Assembly (NCBI RefSeq): GCF_000262045.1
Contig: NZ_AJVF01000039.1
Span: 620,001-684,000, forward strand
Direction of reading: 5' to 3'
Origin: Bacillus siamensis KCTC 13613
GTDB lineage: Bacteria; Bacillota; Bacilli; Bacillales; Bacillaceae
DNA length: 64,000 nt
In this document: piece after piece, positions 31,666-43,430 of the stretch
Position numbering within the stretch: the first letter of the stretch is position 1
How the letters are laid out: each line of letters begins with the position of its first letter
Made by a program: the position numbers and the translations under genes
The notes under the pieces: generated by a model
The model's input: the letters and a program-made list of their open reading frames with translations, nothing else
The model's database searches: none
Told to the model about the DNA's origin: nothing

Positions 31666-31728
31666 ATGCTAAAAAAATTAAAAATGCTTTATCGGCTGTT
31701 GAAATTCGGAAAAGGCTTATGGAGATAG
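31666..31728 (+). CDS. Candidate 20-residue cationic peptide
   Basis: The frame reads MLKKLKMLYRLLKFGKGLWR then TAG, with a GAGGAAA ribosome site eight bases upstream and an in-frame stop just before, so the start is fixed. The peptide has seven positive and no negative residues. Its leucines and aromatics repeat every three to four positions, as in an amphipathic membrane-surface helix. A strong terminator begins 8 bp after the stop, so the unit is complete in under 200 bp. It could equally be a small RNA. I do not recognise it. Confidence 0.5.
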   Translation: MLKKLKMLYRLLKFGKGLWR

Positions 31729-31735
31729 CAAACGG

Positions 31736-31764
31736 AAAAAACCGTCCTGTAAGGACGGTTTTTT
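31736..31764. terminator. Terminator of the 20-residue peptide unit
   Basis: A 13-bp perfect stem AAAAAACCGTCCT with complement, 3-base loop, T run. Confidence 0.9.
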
Positions 31765-31881
31765 CTGTTTCCGGATCGGCCGGCTGAGGTTACAAGAAGC
31801 AGGCACCGGGGTAAAAATGATGCATAAGAAACAGCGGAAAACAAAACATAAATCACAACGGCAAGTCATAAGGAGGTACGC

Positions 31882-32514
31882 ATGTTTTCATTTATCATTC
31901 ATGTCTTCATTTCCCTGTTTGCAGTGTCCAACCCCATCGGAAACGTGCCGATTTTTCTTTCACTGACAGAGGGCTATCCGGAGAAAGAACGGACAGCGAT
32001 CGCACGCAAGGCGTCCGTGCTGTCGTTTATCATCTTGGCGGCATTTTTAATCTTCGGCCATCTGATCTTTAAACTGTTTGACATTAATATTCATGCCCTG
32101 CGTATCGCGGGCGGTATTTTTATTTTCGGCATCGCTTATAATCTTTTGAACGCGAAACAATCACATGTGCAGTCCCTTCATCATGAAGAGAAAGGGGAAA
32201 GCAAGGAGAAAGCGGATATTTCCGTGACGCCTCTGTCGATTCCGATTATTGCCGGTCCCGGTACGATTGCGACGGTAATGAGTCTATCGGCCGGCCACGG
32301 CGGCATCTTCCATTACATCAGTGTCCTGATCGGTATTGCGGCCGTCATCGCGATGACGTTCATCTTCTTTCACTATTCTTCTTTCATCAGCAACAAGCTC
32401 GGGAAAACCGAAATGAACGTCATTACCCGGCTGATGGGTTTGATTTTGGCGGTAGTGGCGATCGGCATGATCGGCGCCGGTTTGAAAGGCATGTTCCCGA
32501 TATTGGTTTCCTGA
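31882..32514 (+). CDS. yvbG: MarC-family membrane protein YvbG
   Basis: 210 aa, six membrane segments of the MarC/UPF0056 family. Signatures are SLFAVSNPIGNVPIFLSLT at the start and IAGPGTIATVMSLS in the middle, with a polar loop of about 25 residues between the halves. AAGGAGG precedes the ATG. Despite the family name, no role in multiple resistance is established. It ends in a strong two-way terminator facing opcR. Confidence 0.88.
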   Translation: MFSFIIHVFISLFAVSNPIGNVPIFLSLTEGYPEKERTAIARKASVLSFIILAAFLIFGHLIFKLFDINIHALRIAGGIFIFGIAYNLLNAKQSHVQSLHHEEKGESKEKADISVTPLSIPIIAGPGTIATVMSLSAGHGGIFHYISVLIGIAAVIAMTFIFFHYSSFISNKLGKTEMNVITRLMGLILAVVAIGMIGAGLKGMFPILVS

Positions 32515-32518
32515 CTTA

Positions 32519-32558
32519 AAAAAAGCAGCGCCCGGTTATCTGCGGGCGCTGCTTTTTT
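32519..32558. terminator. Bidirectional terminator yvbG / opcR
   Basis: A 16-bp perfect stem (AAAAAAGCAGCGCCCG with complement) and an 8-base loop. It overlaps the last codons of opcR. Confidence 0.92.
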
Positions 32559-33093
32559 CTATTTTCGGCACATGCTGAAACACTTCTTCACTCTCAAAAA
32601 ATTCTATCAAACGGCTCAGCCAGTCATAATAATGGAGCCAGTCCGTCAGTTCGTCCAAAAGCTGACGGGCTTTTTCTTCAATTTCGGGACTGAGGTTTTC
32701 CGATTCCAGAAGCTCAGTCAGCTCACGGTTCAGCTTCTTATACAGCATTTTATTTTTGCTGACCGCCTTTGTCCAATTTGCCGTAAACAGGGAGATGAAC
32801 GTCTGGTAATAATCACGCTCCACGTCGTAAAGGTCTTTCCGAACGCCTTTTTCAAACACTTTTTCAGCCAGATTGGCATCGTTCATCTCGCGGACCACCT
32901 GGCTCATCCTCGTTTTGCTCATGCCGGTCGCCTCTGACAGCTCATTTAACGTCATCGGCTTTCGGTTCATATAAATAATACCGAGCACACGCCCCAGTGT
33001 GGCCGGCATTCCGAATGTATGCATATTCTCGGCGATTCTCTCAATGAGATGCTCTTCAGCTTGACCGATGATATCAAGAGCGTTTTTTTCCAC
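32536..33093 (-). CDS. opcR: GbsR/MarR-type repressor of opuC (OpcR, YvbF)
   Basis: 185 aa. Winged helix of the GbsR type with LNELSEATGMSKTRMSQVVREM as recognition region (about 50-72), followed by a helical dimerisation tail. It is divergent from opuCABCD, matching B. subtilis OpcR, which represses opuC. It starts with GTG (VEKNALDII) after an AAGGGATGATC ribosome site. It is a close paralog of the regulator at 36823-37356. Choline-type ligands act on the related GbsR; the effector here is not visible. Confidence 0.9.
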   Translation of the reverse strand: MEKNALDIIGQAEEHLIERIAENMHTFGMPATLGRVLGIIYMNRKPMTLNELSEATGMSKTRMSQVVREMNDANLAEKVFEKGVRKDLYDVERDYYQTFISLFTANWTKAVSKNKMLYKKLNRELTELLESENLSPEIEEKARQLLDELTDWLHYYDWLSRLIEFFESEEVFQHVPKIEKSSARR

Positions 33094-33246
33094 GGCTGAT
33101 CATCCCTTCACTGGCTTTTCATGCTGACAATATATCATATTTTTTACAGTTATTGAAAAAGATGATGCGGCAGGATATGCGAGCTATCCGGAGCGATTGT
33201 AAGAACGTCCCCGTTGTCAGCGGGATAACATCAAATAATACGTGTA

Positions 33247-33303
33247 TTATATATAATTTCAACACATTGTAAACTTTTTATTTTATAAACTTCATCTTAT
33301 AAT
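33247..33303 (+). promoter_or_regulatory. opuC control block shared with opuB
   Basis: An AT-rich block containing TATATAAT, ATTGTAAACTTTTT and TTATAAT. It is repeated nearly base for base at 37508-37564 before opuB. It sits between the divergent GbsR-type gene and opuCA, so it should hold promoters and the repressor site. I could not assign a single -35/-10 pair with confidence. Confidence 0.55.
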
Positions 33304-33353
33304 AAAGATTATACTTTTCAGAAAAATAACGGAATCCTTCGGAGGTGCACGGA

Positions 33354-34493
33354 TTGCTGAGATTAGAAAATGTATCAAAAATCTATAAAGGCGGAAAAAA
33401 AGCCGTCAACAGCATTGATTTAAATATCGAAAAAGGCGAGTTTATTTGTTTTATCGGGCCGAGCGGCTGCGGAAAAACAACGACGATGAAAATGATTAAC
33501 AGACTGATTGAGCCGTCATCAGGAAAGATTTTTATCGATGGCGAAAACATCATGGAGCAGGACCCCGTGGAGCTGAGACGGAAAATCGGCTACGTCATTC
33601 AGCAGATCGGACTTTTCCCCCACATGACCATTCAGCAGAACATTTCCCTCGTGCCGAAACTGCTGAAATGGCCGGAACAAAAGCGGAAGGAACGGGCGCG
33701 GGAGCTTTTGAAGCTCGTCGATATGGGCCCGGAATATTTAGACCGCTATCCTCATGAGCTGAGCGGCGGACAGCAGCAGAGAATCGGCGTGCTGCGCGCC
33801 CTGGCAGCGGAACCTCCCCTTATTCTCATGGATGAACCGTTCGGAGCGCTTGATCCGATTACACGTGATTCGCTTCAGGAAGAATTCAAAAAACTGCAAA
33901 GAACACTGAATAAAACGATTGTGTTTGTAACCCACGACATGGATGAAGCCATTAAGCTGGCTGACCGGATCGTCATTTTAAAAGCGGGAGAGATCGTTCA
34001 GGCCGGCACTCCTGATGACATCCTCCGAAATCCGGCTAATGAGTTTGTCGAAGAATTTATCGGCAAAGAACGGTTATTGCAATCAAGACCGGACATTGAA
34101 CGCGTCGAGCAAATGATGAACAAAAAGCCTGTCACCGTTACGGCGGACAAAACGCTTTCGCAGGCGATCCAGGTGATGCGGGAGCACCGGGTCGATTCCC
34201 TGCTTGTCGTTGATGACCTGAATGTGCTGCAAGGATATGTAGATGTCGAAATCATTGATCAGAACCGGAAAAAAGCAAGCCTCGTCGGCGACGTGCTCCG
34301 CTCTGATCTGTATACGGTCGAACAGGGGACGCTGCTCCGCGATACCGTACGCAAAATTTTAAAGCGCGGAATGAAATATGTACCCGTCGTTGATGAACAA
34401 AGGCATTTGGTCGGGATTGTCACGAGAGCGAGCCTTGTCGACATCGTTTACGATTCAATCTGGGGCGAGGAAGACCAGCTGGTGACAGGCTGA
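33354..34493 (+). CDS. opuCA: Osmoprotectant ABC importer ATPase OpuCA
   Basis: ATP-binding subunit of the OpuC importer for glycine betaine, carnitine, choline and related compounds. 379 aa: Walker A GPSGCGKTT, signature LSGGQQQR, Walker B LILMDEPFGALDP, then two CBS domains in the last 130 residues, which sense ionic strength or nucleotides in this family. It starts at a TTG (33354) eight bases after GGAGG; the GTG at 33345 lies inside that site and is unlikely. First gene of opuCA-CB-CC-CD. Confidence 0.95.
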   Translation: MLRLENVSKIYKGGKKAVNSIDLNIEKGEFICFIGPSGCGKTTTMKMINRLIEPSSGKIFIDGENIMEQDPVELRRKIGYVIQQIGLFPHMTIQQNISLVPKLLKWPEQKRKERARELLKLVDMGPEYLDRYPHELSGGQQQRIGVLRALAAEPPLILMDEPFGALDPITRDSLQEEFKKLQRTLNKTIVFVTHDMDEAIKLADRIVILKAGEIVQAGTPDDILRNPANEFVEEFIGKERLLQSRPDIERVEQMMNKKPVTVTADKTLSQAIQVMREHRVDSLLVVDDLNVLQGYVDVEIIDQNRKKASLVGDVLRSDLYTVEQGTLLRDTVRKILKRGMKYVPVVDEQRHLVGIVTRASLVDIVYDSIWGEEDQLVTG

Positions 34494-34513
34494 CAAGGGG
34501 AGGAACGCTTACA

Positions 34514-36098
<1,585 letters not shown>

Positions 36099-36115
36099 GA
36101 AATGAGGTGGGGCAA

Positions 36116-36790
36116 ATGGAAGTGCTGCAGCAGCTCGGCACTTATTATTCTCAAAACGGCGCCTATGTGCTTCAGGAGTTTTACCGCCATTTTCTCATGT
36201 CGGTATACGGCGTTTTATTTGCGGCGATCGTTGGGATTCCGCTCGGCATCTTCATTGCCAGATACAGAACATTAAGCGGCTGGGTATTCGCGGTGACAAA
36301 CGTGATTCAGACCGTGCCGGCGCTTGCGATGCTCGCGGTGCTGATGCTCGTCATGGGGCTCGGCGCCAATACGGTGATTTTGTCGCTGTTTTTATATTCG
36401 CTTCTTCCGATCATCCGGAATACGTACACGGGAATCGCCAGCATTGAACACGCTTATCTTGAATCGGGAAAAGCGATGGGCATGACCAAATTTCAAGTGC
36501 TCCGCATGGTGGAATTGCCGCTTGCGCTCGCCGTCATCATGGCGGGGCTGCGGACGGCGCTCGTCATCGCGATCGGCATTACGGCAATCGGTACGTTTGT
36601 CGGCGCTGGCGGACTCGGTGACATTATTGTCAGAGGCTCAAACGCCACGAACGGAACCGCGATTATTTTAGCCGGCGCCATCCCGACAGCGCTCATGGCC
36701 GTTATCGCAGATCTTGTGATGGCGTGGCTGGAGCGGGCGCTGAGTCCGGGGAGAAAGAAAAAACGAACCAAAGCGCCGAATGCGGCATGA
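36116..36790 (+). CDS. opuCD: Osmoprotectant ABC importer permease OpuCD
   Basis: Second membrane subunit of OpuC, 224 aa, about five helices, EAA loop ESGKAMGMTKFQVLRMVELPLA, and a basic tail. GAGGTGG precedes the ATG at 36116; an in-frame GTG at 36107 overlaps the ribosome site. Last gene of the operon with a terminator right after it. Confidence 0.94.
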   Translation: MEVLQQLGTYYSQNGAYVLQEFYRHFLMSVYGVLFAAIVGIPLGIFIARYRTLSGWVFAVTNVIQTVPALAMLAVLMLVMGLGANTVILSLFLYSLLPIIRNTYTGIASIEHAYLESGKAMGMTKFQVLRMVELPLALAVIMAGLRTALVIAIGITAIGTFVGAGGLGDIIVRGSNATNGTAIILAGAIPTALMAVIADLVMAWLERALSPGRKKKRTKAPNAA

Positions 36791-36821
36791 AAAAAACGCC
36801 TTGCGGGTCAGGGCGTTTTTT
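36791..36821. terminator. Bidirectional terminator opuCD / opuBR
   Basis: AAAAAACGCC and GGCGTTTTTT pair around an 11-base loop, T-rich on both strands. Confidence 0.85.
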
Positions 36822-36822
36822 C

Positions 36823-37356
36823 TTATGGCTTCGGAACATGCTTGAAAATTTCTTCGCTTTCGAAAAACTCGATCAGGCGGCTGATCCAATTGTAGTAATC
36901 AAGCCAATCCTTTAATTCTTTCAGCAGTTCATTGATTTTTTCCTCAGCTTCCTCCGGCACGCCGTTTTCAAGAACGGCCGTCAGTTCGCGGTTCAGCTTT
37001 TTATGCATCATCTTATTTTTGCTGACGACCTTGCTCCATGTGGCCGTAAACAGCGTAATAAAGGTTTGGTAATAATCCTGCTCGACGTCGTATAAATCTT
37101 TGCGGACGCCTTTTTCAAACACTTTTTCCGCCAGATTGACGTCAAGCATTTCACGGACGGCCTGGCTCATTCTCGTTTTGCTCATGCCGGTCGCTTCTGA
37201 TAATTCAGTTAAGGTCATCGGCTTGCGATTCATATAAATAATGCCTAAAATGCGTCCCACCGTCGCGGGCATCCCGAATGTATGCATATTTTCAGCGATT
37301 CGTTCTATTAAATGATCTTCGGCTTGTTCGATTACGTGTAACGGATCTTTCTCCAA
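36823..37356 (-). CDS. opuBR: GbsR/MarR-type repressor of opuB (OpuBR, YvaV)
   Basis: 177 aa, paralog of OpcR with the same GMSKTRMSQAVREM recognition helix. It is divergent from opuBABCD; in B. subtilis this repressor controls opuB and responds to choline. The frame is open at a TTG (37365), but AAAGGA touches that codon, while the TTG at 37356 is nine bases away and starts with EKDPLHVIEQ, aligned to the OpcR start. Confidence 0.9.
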   Translation of the reverse strand: MEKDPLHVIEQAEDHLIERIAENMHTFGMPATVGRILGIIYMNRKPMTLTELSEATGMSKTRMSQAVREMLDVNLAEKVFEKGVRKDLYDVEQDYYQTFITLFTATWSKVVSKNKMMHKKLNRELTAVLENGVPEEAEEKINELLKELKDWLDYYNWISRLIEFFESEEIFKHVPKP

Positions 37357-37507
37357 CAGTTTCAATCCTTTCAGTCAGCAATTCCGATGTCAATATACCA
37401 TATTTTTAAACCGGCGGAAATGCTCTTCCGAGAGAATTTGGCAGTAATTCGGAGCAATAAGAAGAACTTTGCCGGTCAATACGGGTAAATCAGTGCTTAC
37501 ACAACCT

Positions 37508-37564
37508 TTATATATAATATGGACAAATTGTAAACTTTTTTATTTATAAAGTTTAATTTATAAT
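37508..37564 (+). promoter_or_regulatory. opuB control block shared with opuC
   Basis: Contains TATATAAT, ATTGTAAACTTTTTT, TTATAAAGTTTA and TTATAAT. It is the counterpart of 33247-33303. The AAACTTT and AAAGTTT parts form an inverted pair here that is less clear in the opuC copy. Confidence 0.55.
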
Positions 37565-37571
37565 GGGAAAC

Positions 37572-37615
37572 ATTCAATTGTCTGAAAAGTTAAATACAAA
37601 TTTAACGAATTGAAT
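37572..37615 (+). repeat. Nested inverted repeats in the opuB leader
   Basis: Outer arms ATTCAATT/AATTGAAT (37572-37579, 37608-37615) enclose inner arms GTTAAAT/ATTTAAC (37589-37595, 37600-37606). They lie between the control block and opuBA and have no counterpart before opuCA. Confidence 0.6.
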
Positions 37616-37641
37616 AAACTTAATCATGGAGGTGTGAGTGT

Positions 37642-38787
37642 TTGCTGACATTAGAAAATGTCTCGAAAACGTATAAAGGCGGAAAAAAGGCCGTCAACAG
37701 CATCAATCTGAATATCGCTAAGGGCGAATTTATTTGTTTTATCGGACCGAGCGGCTGCGGGAAAACGACGACGATGAAAATGATCAACCGCTTAATTGAA
37801 CCGACGGAAGGCAGAATCCTGATAGAGGGCCGGAACATTATGGAACAAGACCCGGTGGAACTCAGAAGAAGCATCGGCTATGTCATTCAGCAGATCGGGC
37901 TGTTTCCGCATATGACCATTCAGCAGAACATTACCCTCGTTCCGAAACTTTTAAAACATCCTGCAAAAGAACGGAAGGAACGGGCGCGGGAGCTTTTAAA
38001 GCTCGTTGATATGGGGCCTGAATATTTAGACCGTTACCCTCATGAACTGAGCGGAGGACAGCAGCAGCGAATAGGTGTATTACGGGCACTTGCCGCAGAG
38101 CCGCCGCTCATCTTAATGGATGAACCGTTCGGGGCGCTTGACCCGATTACGAGAGATTCCCTTCAGGAAGAATTTAAAAAACTGCAAAAAACCTTACATA
38201 AAACCATCGTATTTGTTACCCATGATATGGACGAAGCCATCAAACTTGCGGACAGAATCGTCATTCTGAAAGCGGGAGAAATCGTCCAAGCCGGAACGCC
38301 TGATGACATTCTCCGATTTCCGGCGAATGAATTTGTCGAGGAGTTTATCGGCAAAGAACGGCTGATTCAATCATCCAGCCCTGATATTGAACGGGTGGAG
38401 CAGATCATGAATTCCGCTCCTGTGACGGTAACACCTGAGAAAACGCTGTCAGCCGCGATTCAGCTGATGCGCGCCGAGCGGGTGGATTCGCTGCTCGTCA
38501 TTGATGAGAAGAACGTTCTCCAAGGTTATGTCGATGTGGAAATGATTGACCGCAAACGAAGACAGGCGGCAACCGTCGCGGAAGTGCTCGAGCGCGATCT
38601 ATACACGGTCAGAAGCGGCACCCTGCTTCGCGACGCCGTCCATAAAATTTTAAAAAGAGGCATGAAATTTGTGCCCGTCATTGATGAAGCCGGCCGTTTA
38701 ACGGGAATCGTGACAAGGGCAAGTCTCGTTGACATCGTCTATGACTCCATTTGGGGAGAAGAGAAAGAACTCGCGGTGATGTCATGA
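37642..38787 (+). CDS. opuBA: Choline ABC importer ATPase OpuBA
   Basis: ATP-binding subunit of OpuB, 381 aa, with Walker A GPSGCGKTT, signature LSGGQQQR, Walker B LILMDEP and two C-terminal CBS domains. It is nearly identical to OpuCA through the ATPase core and diverges mostly in the CBS part. Start is TTG at 37642, seven bases after GGAGGTG. First of four opuB genes. Confidence 0.95.
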   Translation: MLTLENVSKTYKGGKKAVNSINLNIAKGEFICFIGPSGCGKTTTMKMINRLIEPTEGRILIEGRNIMEQDPVELRRSIGYVIQQIGLFPHMTIQQNITLVPKLLKHPAKERKERARELLKLVDMGPEYLDRYPHELSGGQQQRIGVLRALAAEPPLILMDEPFGALDPITRDSLQEEFKKLQKTLHKTIVFVTHDMDEAIKLADRIVILKAGEIVQAGTPDDILRFPANEFVEEFIGKERLIQSSSPDIERVEQIMNSAPVTVTPEKTLSAAIQLMRAERVDSLLVIDEKNVLQGYVDVEMIDRKRRQAATVAEVLERDLYTVRSGTLLRDAVHKILKRGMKFVPVIDEAGRLTGIVTRASLVDIVYDSIWGEEKELAVMS

Positions 38788-38803
38788 GGAGGCTTCAATT
38801 GAT

Positions 38804-40388
<1,585 letters not shown>

Positions 40389-40406
40389 CGGAAAGGAGAT
40401 ATGCGG

Positions 40407-41084
40407 ATGGACACGCTGAAAGAGCTGTTTACGTATTACGCTCAAAACGGCAGCTATGTTCTGTATGAGTGCTGGCGGCATTTTCTCATGTCGGCGTACG
40501 GCGTCGTTTTCGCCGCCGTTTTCGCCATTCCGGCCGGCATTGTGACAGCGAGGCACGGGCGTCTCTCCGGCTGGGTGTTTGCTGTGGCGAACGTGATTCA
40601 AACCGTTCCGGCGCTGGCGATGCTCGCCGTCCTGATGCTTGTCATGGGACTTGGCGCCAATACGGTCATCACGGCTTTGTTTCTGTATTCACTGCTGCCG
40701 ATTCTCAGGAATACGCACACGGGCATTATTAATATTGATCACGCTTATCTTGAGTCGGGAAAAGCGATGGGCATGACGAAATATCAAGTGCTTCGCATGG
40801 TGGAGCTGCCGCTTGCGCTTTCCGTCATTATGGCGGGTCTTCGAACGGCGCTCGTCATTGCGATCGGCATCACGGCAATCGGCACCTTCGTCGGCGCAGG
40901 CGGTCTCGGGGATATGATCGTCAGAGGCTCGAACGCGACAAACGGAACCGCCATTATTCTTTCGGGCGCCATTCCGACCGCACTGATGGCGGTAGCCGCA
41001 GACCTGCTGATGGCGTGGTTGGAACGAGCCCTCAGCCCTGTGAAAAAACAAAAAAGAAAGCTGATCGTACGCTCAGCCTCATGA
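40407..41084 (+). CDS. opuBD: Choline ABC importer permease OpuBD
   Basis: Second membrane subunit, 225 aa, paralog of OpuCD with EAA loop ESGKAMGMTKYQVLRMVELPLA. AAAGGAG fits the ATG at 40407 (nine bases) better than the one at 40401. Last gene of opuB. Confidence 0.94.
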   Translation: MDTLKELFTYYAQNGSYVLYECWRHFLMSAYGVVFAAVFAIPAGIVTARHGRLSGWVFAVANVIQTVPALAMLAVLMLVMGLGANTVITALFLYSLLPILRNTHTGIINIDHAYLESGKAMGMTKYQVLRMVELPLALSVIMAGLRTALVIAIGITAIGTFVGAGGLGDMIVRGSNATNGTAIILSGAIPTALMAVAADLLMAWLERALSPVKKQKRKLIVRSAS

Positions 41085-41120
41085 AAAAAAGCATTCTTCT
41101 GCGTGAAGGATGCTTTTTTT
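41084..41120 (+). terminator. Terminator after opuBD
   Basis: A 16-bp stem AAAAAAAGCATTCTTC with complement (one T-G pair), 5-base loop, T7. Confidence 0.88.
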
Positions 41121-41194
41121 GATTTCTTGATTAAATTTTGATAACTGCGCTGTAAAGTCTTACATATCAAATAACAAAGCAGAGGGGTAATCAT

Positions 41195-41908
41195 ATGAGC
41201 AACATCTTAGAAACAAGACAGCTGCAAAAATCATTCGGCAGACAACAGGCAGTGGCTGATGTGTCTCTATCGGTTAAGCGCAACAGTATTTACGGCCTGC
41301 TCGGTCCGAATGGCGCCGGAAAATCAACGACTCTTAAAATATTGACCGGCATCTTGCAGCAAACATCCGGCGAGGTTCTGTTCGACGGGCATCCATGGAA
41401 GCGCGAAGATTTGAAAAAGATCAGTTCCCTGATTGAAGCGCCGCCGCTTTACAGCAACCTGACAGCTGCTGAAAATCTGAAAGTCCGCTGCGTGATGCTC
41501 GGGCTTCCTGATTCAAGAATTGCGGAGGTGCTGGAAATCACGGGATTAACGGGAACCGGAAAAAAGCGCGCCGGCCAATTTTCCATGGGAATGAAACAGC
41601 GTCTCGGCATTGCGTTGGCATTAGTCAACCGTCCGTCACTCTTAATTCTTGACGAGCCGACAAACGGATTGGACCCGATGGGGATTCAGGATTTGCGGGA
41701 ATTTATCCGCTCCTTGCCCGGACAGGGAATGACGGTAATTTTATCAAGCCACCTGTTATCAGAAGTGGAGCAGATCGCAGACCATATCGGAATCATCAGT
41801 GACGGTGTTTTGGGATATCAAGGAGAAATCAGCCGGGAAGACGATCTGGAGCAGCTGTTTCTGGAGGTAGTCAAATCAACACGGGAGAAAGCGGGGGCAG
41901 GAAAATGA
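41195..41908 (+). CDS. Lantibiotic-immunity-type ABC ATPase (LanF)
   Basis: ATP-binding subunit of an immunity exporter, 237 aa. Walker A is GPNGAGKST, signature FSMGMKQR, Walker B LLILDEPTNGLDPMG. Where most ABC ATPases have a Q-loop glutamine, this one has glutamate (SSLIEAPPLY), the E-loop typical of LanF immunity proteins such as SpaF, NukF and MrsF. AGAGGGG precedes the ATG. First of five genes F-E-G-R-K. These transporters push lantibiotics out of the producer membrane. No lantibiotic precursor or modification gene is within reach. Confidence 0.87.
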   Translation: MSNILETRQLQKSFGRQQAVADVSLSVKRNSIYGLLGPNGAGKSTTLKILTGILQQTSGEVLFDGHPWKREDLKKISSLIEAPPLYSNLTAAENLKVRCVMLGLPDSRIAEVLEITGLTGTGKKRAGQFSMGMKQRLGIALALVNRPSLLILDEPTNGLDPMGIQDLREFIRSLPGQGMTVILSSHLLSEVEQIADHIGIISDGVLGYQGEISREDDLEQLFLEVVKSTREKAGAGK

Positions 41909-42639
41909 TTCAGTACATGCAGGCGGAACACCTTACATCTAAAAGAACATTTATCAGAAAGCTGATCATTCTGATTCCGCTTCTGAACACGGCTTTTTCT
42001 TTTCTGCTGAATGCCGCCTATTTTATGACGGGCACGTTCAATTGGTGGGCGGTTATTTTCATGCCGCTCATGATTGCTCTAATGTGCGGTTTATCTGTTA
42101 AAAAAGAGAAAAAATCTGCGCATGACCGCGCGGTGTACTCATTGCCGGCAGACTTAAAAAGCATATGGCTCTCAAAAATAAGCTTGATCGCGCTGTATTC
42201 ACTCCTGTCGCAAATCGTCTTTTTCATCATCATGTTTTTACTTGGCCTTGTGTTTCCGGGAATTGCTGCGCTGCAGCTGAAAGGCGTTGAAGCGGGCTCC
42301 CTTTTATGGCTGACGACGCTTTGGGAAATCCCATTGTGCTTATGGATTGCCAGACAGTTCGGGTTTACGGCAGTCATTCTCGTGAATATGATTGCCGCCT
42401 TTGTTTTGGGTATTGTGCCGGCGTCCGGTTCATTGTGGTGGCTGAGTCCGTGGAGCTGGTCAGTCCGGGTGATGTCACCGATTCTCGGGATCCATCCGAA
42501 CGGAATTCCGCTTCCCGCAGACAGCGGCTTATTAAACGGAAACGTGATCTTTCCGGCTATTATTCTTTCTATCCTTTCTTTTATCGCAATAAGTTTGATT
42601 TCCGCCGTGCCTTTTGCAAAAGGGGGAAACCGGTCATGA
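41905..42639 (+). CDS. Lantibiotic-immunity-type ABC permease (LanE)
   Basis: 244 aa with six membrane segments, MutE/EpiE/SpaE-type permease. It starts inside the stop region of the ATPase (ATGA overlap at 41905-41908) and ends overlapping the next permease the same way, so the three subunits are made together. The soluble loop with VKKEKKSAHDRAVYSLP is typical of this permease family. Confidence 0.85.
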   Translation: MIQYMQAEHLTSKRTFIRKLIILIPLLNTAFSFLLNAAYFMTGTFNWWAVIFMPLMIALMCGLSVKKEKKSAHDRAVYSLPADLKSIWLSKISLIALYSLLSQIVFFIIMFLLGLVFPGIAALQLKGVEAGSLLWLTTLWEIPLCLWIARQFGFTAVILVNMIAAFVLGIVPASGSLWWLSPWSWSVRVMSPILGIHPNGIPLPADSGLLNGNVIFPAIILSILSFIAISLISAVPFAKGGNRS

Positions 42640-43409
42640 CCGTGCTTTTACGATATATGTGGGCCGATGTATTAAAAATGAAGCGCACGCCGTTCATATG
42701 GATGCATGTTGCGGCGCCGGCCGTATGCGCGGGATTTTTCCTGTTATATATGATGTATGGAAGGATTCAGGAGCCTTATGTGCTGTACAGCGTCTTCTTC
42801 AACGTGATTGCCGTTTTATACCCTTTAATCATCAGTATTGTCTGCGGCATGTCTGCCTCCGTCGAGGAACAGGCGGGTCATTTTCAGATGATGCTGGCGG
42901 TTCCGTATTCGAAAATCGTCAGTTTTGCGGGCAAGCTGCTTCTATTGCTGCTCTTGAATGTGTTATCGATAGGTCTTGCCATCTGTCTTTATTTGGCGGG
43001 GATGAAATTTGTTCTTCACATCAATGACCTTCCGTACTTTCTCTTTTTAAAGGGAGGGGCGTGGCTGATTGCCGGCAGTATTCCGCTTTATATGATTTCT
43101 TTTTTTGTCGGCATACAGTACGGCATGGGACCGTCCGGGCTTTTGGGGGGAGCGGGTTTATTAATGGCGGCGCTGATGAATACGGGATTGGGCGATGTCA
43201 TCTGGCGTTTTTTTCCGTGGGCATGGAGCGTGCGGCTGTCGGACCTTGCAGGACTGCTGCATTTTGATAAAGTCAAAAAAGAGTTCCTCCCTTATGTGAG
43301 ATACGATATGAGATTCGGAGAAATAATGTTATATTTTTCTATAGTGATATTATGTCTGGCCGGCCTCCATTGGTGCAGAAGATGGGAAGGGCGGCGTTCA
43401 TATGAATAA
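42636..43409 (+). CDS. Lantibiotic-immunity-type ABC permease (LanG)
   Basis: 257 aa, six membrane segments, MutG/SpaG-type permease. The open frame extends far upstream inside lanE, but AAAAGGGGG and the four-base overlap mark the ATG at 42636. It begins MTVLLRYMWADVLKMKRTP, with the cytoplasmic KMKRTP turn typical of the family. Confidence 0.85.
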   Translation: MTVLLRYMWADVLKMKRTPFIWMHVAAPAVCAGFFLLYMMYGRIQEPYVLYSVFFNVIAVLYPLIISIVCGMSASVEEQAGHFQMMLAVPYSKIVSFAGKLLLLLLLNVLSIGLAICLYLAGMKFVLHINDLPYFLFLKGGAWLIAGSIPLYMISFFVGIQYGMGPSGLLGGAGLLMAALMNTGLGDVIWRFFPWAWSVRLSDLAGLLHFDKVKKEFLPYVRYDMRFGEIMLYFSIVILCLAGLHWCRRWEGRRSYE

Positions 43410-43430
43410 AGGCAAGGAGCGATTCGGCCG

